A stretch of 64,000 bases of DNA from Bacteroidota bacterium (lineage in GTDB: Bacteria; Bacteroidota; Bacteroidia; Bacteroidales; VadinHA17), in assembly GCA_011049175.1 (NCBI GenBank), contig DSCJ01000024.1:19094-83093 (forward strand). The letters are read 5' to 3'. Made by a program: the position numbers and the translations under genes. Below, piece after piece: positions 60,116 to 64,000 of the stretch; positions within the stretch are counted from its first letter, which is position 1, and the number at the start of each line of letters is the position of its first letter. Under the pieces are notes generated by a model. It was not told where the DNA came from, made no database searches, and saw only the letters and a list, made by a program, of their open reading frames with translations.

Positions 60116-61468
60116 ATGAGAACCCTTATCATGCTCCTGGGAACGGTGGCCGTGCTGAATGCCTGCCACCAGGAAACGGAGTACCGGATCATTGAAATTT
60201 CAGGTGTGGATGCGGCGTTCAACATATCACGTGCCCCCTATTTCGGGTCGTTTACCGGCCGGGACAGCCTCCTCCCGATGGCGGTTGCCCATAAAGACCT
60301 GTTGTTTGTAATGGACGAAACATTCGACCGGGTGGTATATTTCAGATACCACGGCGACATGGGCACACAGATCGAATTACGGTTCGATACCGTGAATACG
60401 GCAGCCTTTTACCTGAACGGGAAACTGCATTCCATCGATATGACCATGGAAGAAAAAGCCCTGGAACTCCTTTCAGACACCTCTCCCTCCGGACTGGAAG
60501 GAGTGGAATCGGTTTACCTGGATCTTCCCGTGGAGGAAGACGTTCTGGAACAGATGCGTTCGGTTTTCCCACCCCACCACAGGCTGAATATGATCCTGGA
60601 AGGAGCCGACAGCCTGAACCAGCTCGATCTGCTTTTCAGGCGTTTTCGCCCCCGGTGGGTATACATGGCCGACCTGGACCGGGATTACGGGTATATCGAC
60701 TGGCTCACAGGATTGCAGGACCTGGAGCTGCTGGGAACCGGCATCTCCTCTTCCGAAAGCGAACCCTTTTTCACGGGGCTGTTCAAACTGGAAGAACTCA
60801 TCCTCTCAGCCGATCAGGAAAAGCCTTTCCCCGACCTGTCCCTTAAAGCACTCAAACATCTCAGGTCGGTCAGCATACTGGATGCCGGGCCGGTAAACCT
60901 GGATTTCCTTAAAAATGCCCCCGGGCTGAGAAACCTGTACATCCTGAATGCCGATTCGGTGTACCATGCCGAAGCACTTGACGGTATGAAACAACTGGAA
61001 GGGCTGGGATTCACCGAATGTGAACTGCACCAGGACCTGCCTGTTCTGCCCGGGCTGAGGTGGATGGCTCTTCCGGAAAATATGACTCAGGAAGCTTTCA
61101 GCGACTGGTGTAACAACCATCCGGAGGTCAGGGTCCTCGAAGCCAACAGAGACACGCTGATCAACGATCTGACGCCCCTTTACAGATTGCCCCGGCTGAG
61201 AGGCCTTCTTCTCGGGCTTCCGGAGGCAGACCTGTCTGCCCTGGAAAAAATGGAAAACCTGGAAATGCTGGTCATAGAACAAAATATCTACGATCAATCG
61301 CCTGATCAGATCGACCGGCTGAAAGAAGCCCTGCCCGGTGCGCGCATAGTTCCCGGCGGTGGGTTCTGCCTGGGTTCGGGCTGGATCCTTCTGCTGCTGC
61401 CGCTGGCTGGAACAGGCTGGATACTGTCTGCCTGGATGAGAAAGAAAAAGAAGTCACGGGCAGAATGA
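60116..61468 (+). CDS. Lipoprotein with leucine-rich-repeat-like middle and C-terminal membrane anchor
   Basis: From the ATG at 60116 it is 450 residues with a lipoprotein signal ending VLNAC. The middle (about residues 120-380) has repeated leucine-rich units of the type LKHLRSVSIL, LRNLYILNADS, LEGLGFTECEL, LRGLLLGLPEA, consistent with LRR solenoid folding. The end (about 412-450) is a hydrophobic segment followed by a basic tail, MRKKKKSRAE. I do not recognise a named family. Lipid anchor at one end and a TM with positive tail at the other is odd for a lipoprotein. It overlaps the CPBP protease gene by 4 nt. Confidence 0.72.
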   Translation: MRTLIMLLGTVAVLNACHQETEYRIIEISGVDAAFNISRAPYFGSFTGRDSLLPMAVAHKDLLFVMDETFDRVVYFRYHGDMGTQIELRFDTVNTAAFYLNGKLHSIDMTMEEKALELLSDTSPSGLEGVESVYLDLPVEEDVLEQMRSVFPPHHRLNMILEGADSLNQLDLLFRRFRPRWVYMADLDRDYGYIDWLTGLQDLELLGTGISSSESEPFFTGLFKLEELILSADQEKPFPDLSLKALKHLRSVSILDAGPVNLDFLKNAPGLRNLYILNADSVYHAEALDGMKQLEGLGFTECELHQDLPVLPGLRWMALPENMTQEAFSDWCNNHPEVRVLEANRDTLINDLTPLYRLPRLRGLLLGLPEADLSALEKMENLEMLVIEQNIYDQSPDQIDRLKEALPGARIVPGGGFCLGSGWILLLLPLAGTGWILSAWMRKKKKSRAE

Positions 61469-62097
61469 ATAATCCCTTCCGGGGGAACCGGCTTCTGCCG
61501 GCCGCAGTGGCTGTCATCAGTATGACAGTCTTTGCCGCCTTCCCGGCAGGCCACCCTTTTTCCTGGTCGGCCCTGGGCCTGGCGGGAGTAATCATGGCCA
61601 CCGTGCTGTTTTCCGACCCTCACCCCTCACGGCTGACCGGATTTTCCGGAGAAAAAAATCATTCGGTACCATGGCTGGTGGCCGGGATCCTTGCCGGTGC
61701 ATCCCTGGGATTCCTTGACCGGGCCCTCTCACCGGTTTCACTGATGCCCTGCACACTGCTGCTGCCCGGTCTTCTGACCCCCCTGATCGGGATGACCGAA
61801 GAAGCGATATACCGGGGATTTGTTCAGGGAGTACTGCAAAAATACAGCCGGGTATGGGCCGTGATCCTGGCCTCGGCAGGACATACCCTCTACAAATCGG
61901 TATTGCTGGCATCGGCCCTTCCCCGGGGCGATCCCGATCTGGTATTGCTTACCGTGCTGACATTCACTACCGGATGTCTGTTCGGTGCATTCCGTATCCT
62001 TTCCGGACGGATCTACGCCCCCCTGGCGGCACACGGCCTGTTCGACCTGCTGGTTTACGGCGACCATGCCACCATGCCGGCCTGGGTGTGGTACTGA
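61465..62097 (+). CDS. CPBP-family intramembrane metalloprotease
   Basis: A 210-residue integral membrane protein of the CPBP (Rce1/Abi) type. The catalytic motif EExxxR is TEEAIYRG (E112, E113, R117). The two His motifs are GHTLYK (H140) and AHGLFD (H190). About six membrane segments are visible. Bacterial members are linked to processing of prenylated or bacteriocin precursors and immunity; substrate unknown. ATGA overlap with the preceding lipoprotein gene suggests a functional pair. Confidence 0.87.
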   Translation: MNNPFRGNRLLPAAVAVISMTVFAAFPAGHPFSWSALGLAGVIMATVLFSDPHPSRLTGFSGEKNHSVPWLVAGILAGASLGFLDRALSPVSLMPCTLLLPGLLTPLIGMTEEAIYRGFVQGVLQKYSRVWAVILASAGHTLYKSVLLASALPRGDPDLVLLTVLTFTTGCLFGAFRILSGRIYAPLAAHGLFDLLVYGDHATMPAWVWY

Positions 62098-62165
62098 GAA
62101 TGCATGTAAACCAGGTAAAATACATCCCGGTACAAAAATACGCCGGTTTTCCGCCCGATAAATCG

Positions 62166-62173
62166 TATTTTTG
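62166..62173 (+). promoter_or_regulatory. Promoter -7 element (TATTTTTG) for the porin gene
   Basis: TATTTTTG matches TAnnTTTG, 32 nt before the ATG at 62206. Confidence 0.6.
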
Positions 62174-62205
62174 GCAGATCAGAAAAGAAAAAAACGGTAA
62201 CCCGA

Positions 62206-63309
62206 ATGAAACAAAAAAACCAGCCCCCCTTCGCTTGCCTTTTTCTGTGTTGCCTGTCTGCCCTCTGCTGCCATCCGGTTTCGGCGCAGGAAGAGGCTCC
62301 CCCTGTCACACCGGAACCTCTTCTGGAGGTCAAGGGACAGTGGTTTCTCGGATTTCAGCATCTTGTAAAAGAAAACCACACTGAAAGCGAATTTACCCTG
62401 AAACGGGGATATGTCACTTTCCAGAAAAAGCTCAGTTCCCTGTTCACCGTGCGGTTCACACAGGACATTACCCTCGACACGGAAGGATCGGATGAAGGGA
62501 ATGTTGAAATGAGGCTGAAATACCTGTACCTGGATATTCATCCCGAAGACCTGTTTCTCGGGTCCACCTGGCACGTGGAAGCCGGCATGGTACACAGGCC
62601 GTGGCTTTCTTTCGAGGAAGGTATTTACGCGTACCGTGTGCAGGGCACGCTTCCGGTTGAAAGGCACCGGATCATGAATTCGGCCGATTTCGGGGCTACC
62701 TTTTCCGCCCTGCTGGGAGGCCCTATCCATCAACAGTACCGGGAGGATGTCAGCTCCAGCTATCCCGGGAAATACGGAAGCCTGGCCCTGGGAATATACA
62801 ACGGGGGAGGATACCACGACCTGGAAAACAATGCCGCAAAGAATTTCGAAGGCCGCCTCACCCTGCGCCCCTTCCCCGGCCGTATACCCGGCCTGCAGCT
62901 CAGCTATCATGTAGCCACCGGTAAGGGGAATATTGCCGAAGAGCCCGGCTTTTTCATGCAGCAGGGATACCTGTCTTTTGAATCGCCCCGGTTCATTACA
63001 GCCGTACAGTATTTCAAAGGTACCAGCAACTCGTACGGCTCTTTCATTGATGCGGAATACCGGCCGTTCGGTATGAGCGGGTTTTCTGTTTTCGGTGAAG
63101 GATACCTTTACGGGAAAAGTCTTTCCCTGATTTCGCGGTACGACCATTTTGAACTGGAAACGGCCGGAAACCTGCGCAGGCAGATATTCCTCACCGGCCT
63201 CAGCTACCATTTCCTGGGACGGCAGAAGGTACTGGTAGATATTGAATGGATAAAGGAAAACGGCGAACTCAGCCGGATGATCGAGCTGATGCTGGAATTG
63301 AGATTTTAA
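62206..63309 (+). CDS. Outer membrane porin-like beta-barrel protein
   Basis: A 367-residue protein with a signal peptide ending CHPVSAQ (about residue 28). The sequence is dominated by amphipathic strands such as FLGFQHLVKENHTES and GYVTFQKKLSSLFTVRFTQD, and ends in Phe (MLELRF), the BamA signal. It resembles phosphate-selective porin O/P-type barrels (long strands, RLKYLYLDIHP, SADFGATF), but substrate specificity cannot be assigned. It is monocistronic with its own promoter. Confidence 0.78.
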   Translation: MKQKNQPPFACLFLCCLSALCCHPVSAQEEAPPVTPEPLLEVKGQWFLGFQHLVKENHTESEFTLKRGYVTFQKKLSSLFTVRFTQDITLDTEGSDEGNVEMRLKYLYLDIHPEDLFLGSTWHVEAGMVHRPWLSFEEGIYAYRVQGTLPVERHRIMNSADFGATFSALLGGPIHQQYREDVSSSYPGKYGSLALGIYNGGGYHDLENNAAKNFEGRLTLRPFPGRIPGLQLSYHVATGKGNIAEEPGFFMQQGYLSFESPRFITAVQYFKGTSNSYGSFIDAEYRPFGMSGFSVFGEGYLYGKSLSLISRYDHFELETAGNLRRQIFLTGLSYHFLGRQKVLVDIEWIKENGELSRMIELMLELRF

Positions 63310-63403
63310 AATACTATCTACGTCCTCATATTCACAAGTATATCGAATACAACATAAATTATGTCGGAAAAGGTGCTTTCTAAATAGTCAGGAATCATTT
63401 AAC

Positions 63404-63434
63404 CACAAAGGACCCGAAGGGAATCACAAAGGAC
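63404..63434 (+). repeat. Two direct repeats of CACAAAGGAC at 21-bp period
   Basis: CACAAAGGAC occurs at 63404-63413 and 63425-63434. The surrounding AACCACAAAGGAC-type wording resembles the ACCACAGAGG-like dispersed repeats often seen in environmental bacterial genomes; that comparison is from memory. Confidence 0.55.
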
Positions 63435-63600
63435 ACAATAAACAGGTATTCAGCAATATATACTCATTATCTTTCATTCGCTAAAGGACGGCGAACGAAA
63501 CCGGCCTGTGGGGCTGGCGGAAGGAATATCCAGTTTCTGCAAACAGGCAAATGCTACGTGGCCCGATAAATTGGCCGGTTCTTCTCTTCTACAAACAGGC

Positions 63601-63785
63601 AGCTCCTGCGGAGCTATATTCCAGGATTTCCAATTATTTCTTCAAAAAGAATGGCCTCTGAGGGTTTTTTGCCCTCAAATAAGCATGTCGCTCCGTTTCG
63701 AGAACGGAGCGATAAAATGGCCGGTGGGATGTAACTATCAAAAAGTAAGTGGCAATAGCAAATTTTTATTTCACCTGACAGGTGA
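63601..63785. repeat. Cluster of four short palindromic hairpin elements
   Basis: Hairpin 1: 63601-63615, arms AGCTCC/GGAGCT with loop TGC. Hairpin 2: 63659-63677, arms TGAGGG/CCCTCA. Hairpin 3: 63688-63712, arms TCGCTCCGT/ACGGAGCGA with a 7-nt loop. Hairpin 4: 63771-63785, arms TCACCT/AGGTGA with loop GAC. The GCTCC...GGAGC core recurs in hairpins 1 and 3. The elements look like fragments of REP-like dispersed palindromes. Confidence 0.6.
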
Positions 63786-64000
63786 TGGCTTTCTATCTGT
63801 AATTGATTGAATAACTGTATTATACTAAATCCTTTAATAATGACTTGCGAATTTGAGAAGCAACTATCTACGTAGACAACTGGCTATGTACTAATATATG
63901 GTGTGCACATTTTTAATTTTTTCAATTCAGCAAGTGCATTTACAACACTTAATGACAGCCAGAACCATAATTTAACCTTCTCGCTTTCTTTGATTTGATC

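Larger units (their letters stand above)
63310..64000. other. 691-bp gene-free right end with short hairpins and direct repeats
   Basis: No convincing gene is present. The stretch holds direct repeats at 63404-63434 and four short hairpins between 63601 and 63785 (each listed separately or under findings). The remainder (63790-64000) is AT-rich and shows nothing I can interpret. A 100-codon frame at 63508-63810 spans the hairpins but encodes no recognisable protein. Confidence 0.6.

Noticed and set aside
62179..63210. A 343-codon minus-strand frame opposite the porin
   Set aside because: The porin has a signal peptide, barrel strands and a terminal Phe; the antisense frame has none of these and no promoter.
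63508..63810. A 100-codon frame in the right-end intergenic region
   Set aside because: It runs through the hairpin repeats and encodes no recognisable protein; treated as repeat DNA.

Overview
The window comes from a member of the Bacteroidota, most likely an anaerobic or microaerophilic Bacteroidales/Marinilabiliales-type organism; the genus cannot be fixed from the sequence alone. The evidence is that many genes are preceded by the Bacteroidota promoter element TAnnTTTG rather than a Shine-Dalgarno-dominated leader. The gene set also fits: a GlsA/GlsB glycine-lipid pair, an RprX/RprY two-component pair, an IPExxxVDY protein beside rnc, a type IX secretion sorting domain, two PurF-type proteins in tandem, two hexameric glutamate dehydrogenases, and the order sigma-54 activator, LptE, TPR protein, SecG. 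The sequence is almost entirely coding housekeeping DNA. I see no prophage, insertion sequence or CRISPR array.

1-8.9 kb (minus strand): the division and cell wall (dcw) cluster mraZ, rsmH, ftsL-like, ftsI, murE, mraY, murD, ftsW. ftsW runs off the left edge. Four TGGG-type boxes at exact 10-bp spacing precede mraZ and are a clear MraZ operator. 9-11 kb (plus): glsA and glsB for glycine lipids. 10.9-14.3 kb (minus): a normal PurF, then a PurF paralogue whose glutaminase site is destroyed. 14.4-18.7 kb (minus): a SPOR protein, a universal stress protein, an LEA-type lipoprotein, glycerol kinase and YebC. 18.8-22.7 kb: a carboxymuconolactone decarboxylase-like protein, an outer membrane barrel, a STAS protein, AspRS and the tRNA adenosine deaminase.

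22.8-34.3 kb (plus): a secreted protein of unknown function, proline dehydrogenase with a small membrane protein, glutamate dehydrogenase, DprA, a second glutamate dehydrogenase, TatD, asparaginase and tRNA-Ser(GGA), then an ExbB/4-TM/ExbD/ExbD operon. Proline dehydrogenase, the two glutamate dehydrogenases and asparaginase make this an amino-acid nitrogen region. 34.3-42.6 kb: a tiny T9SS-sorted protein, tRNA-Arg(CCG), LeuRS, an M23 peptidase, PurN, then acpP-fabF-rnc-IPExxxVDY. 42.6-48.4 kb: RprX/RprY, aspartokinase and diaminopimelate decarboxylase (lysine/meso-DAP, which matches a DAP-type MurE in the same window), and a lipoprotein.

48.4-56 kb (minus): lepA, groEL, groES, and the operon sigma-54 activator-lptE-TPR-secG. 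56-63.3 kb: kdsB; a class I photolyase divergent from a MerR-cobalamin (CarH/LitR-like) regulator, which looks like a light-responsive repair module; an MBL hydrolase; a leucine-rich lipoprotein with a C-terminal membrane anchor; a CPBP protease; and an outer membrane porin. The last 0.7 kb has no gene and holds a cluster of short hairpins and direct repeats.

The items most worth following up are the CarH-like/photolyase pair with its altered light-state ligand, the glutaminase-dead PurF paralogue, the 10-bp phased repeats in front of rprX, the free-standing T9SS sorting domain, and the palindromic repeat cluster at the right end.
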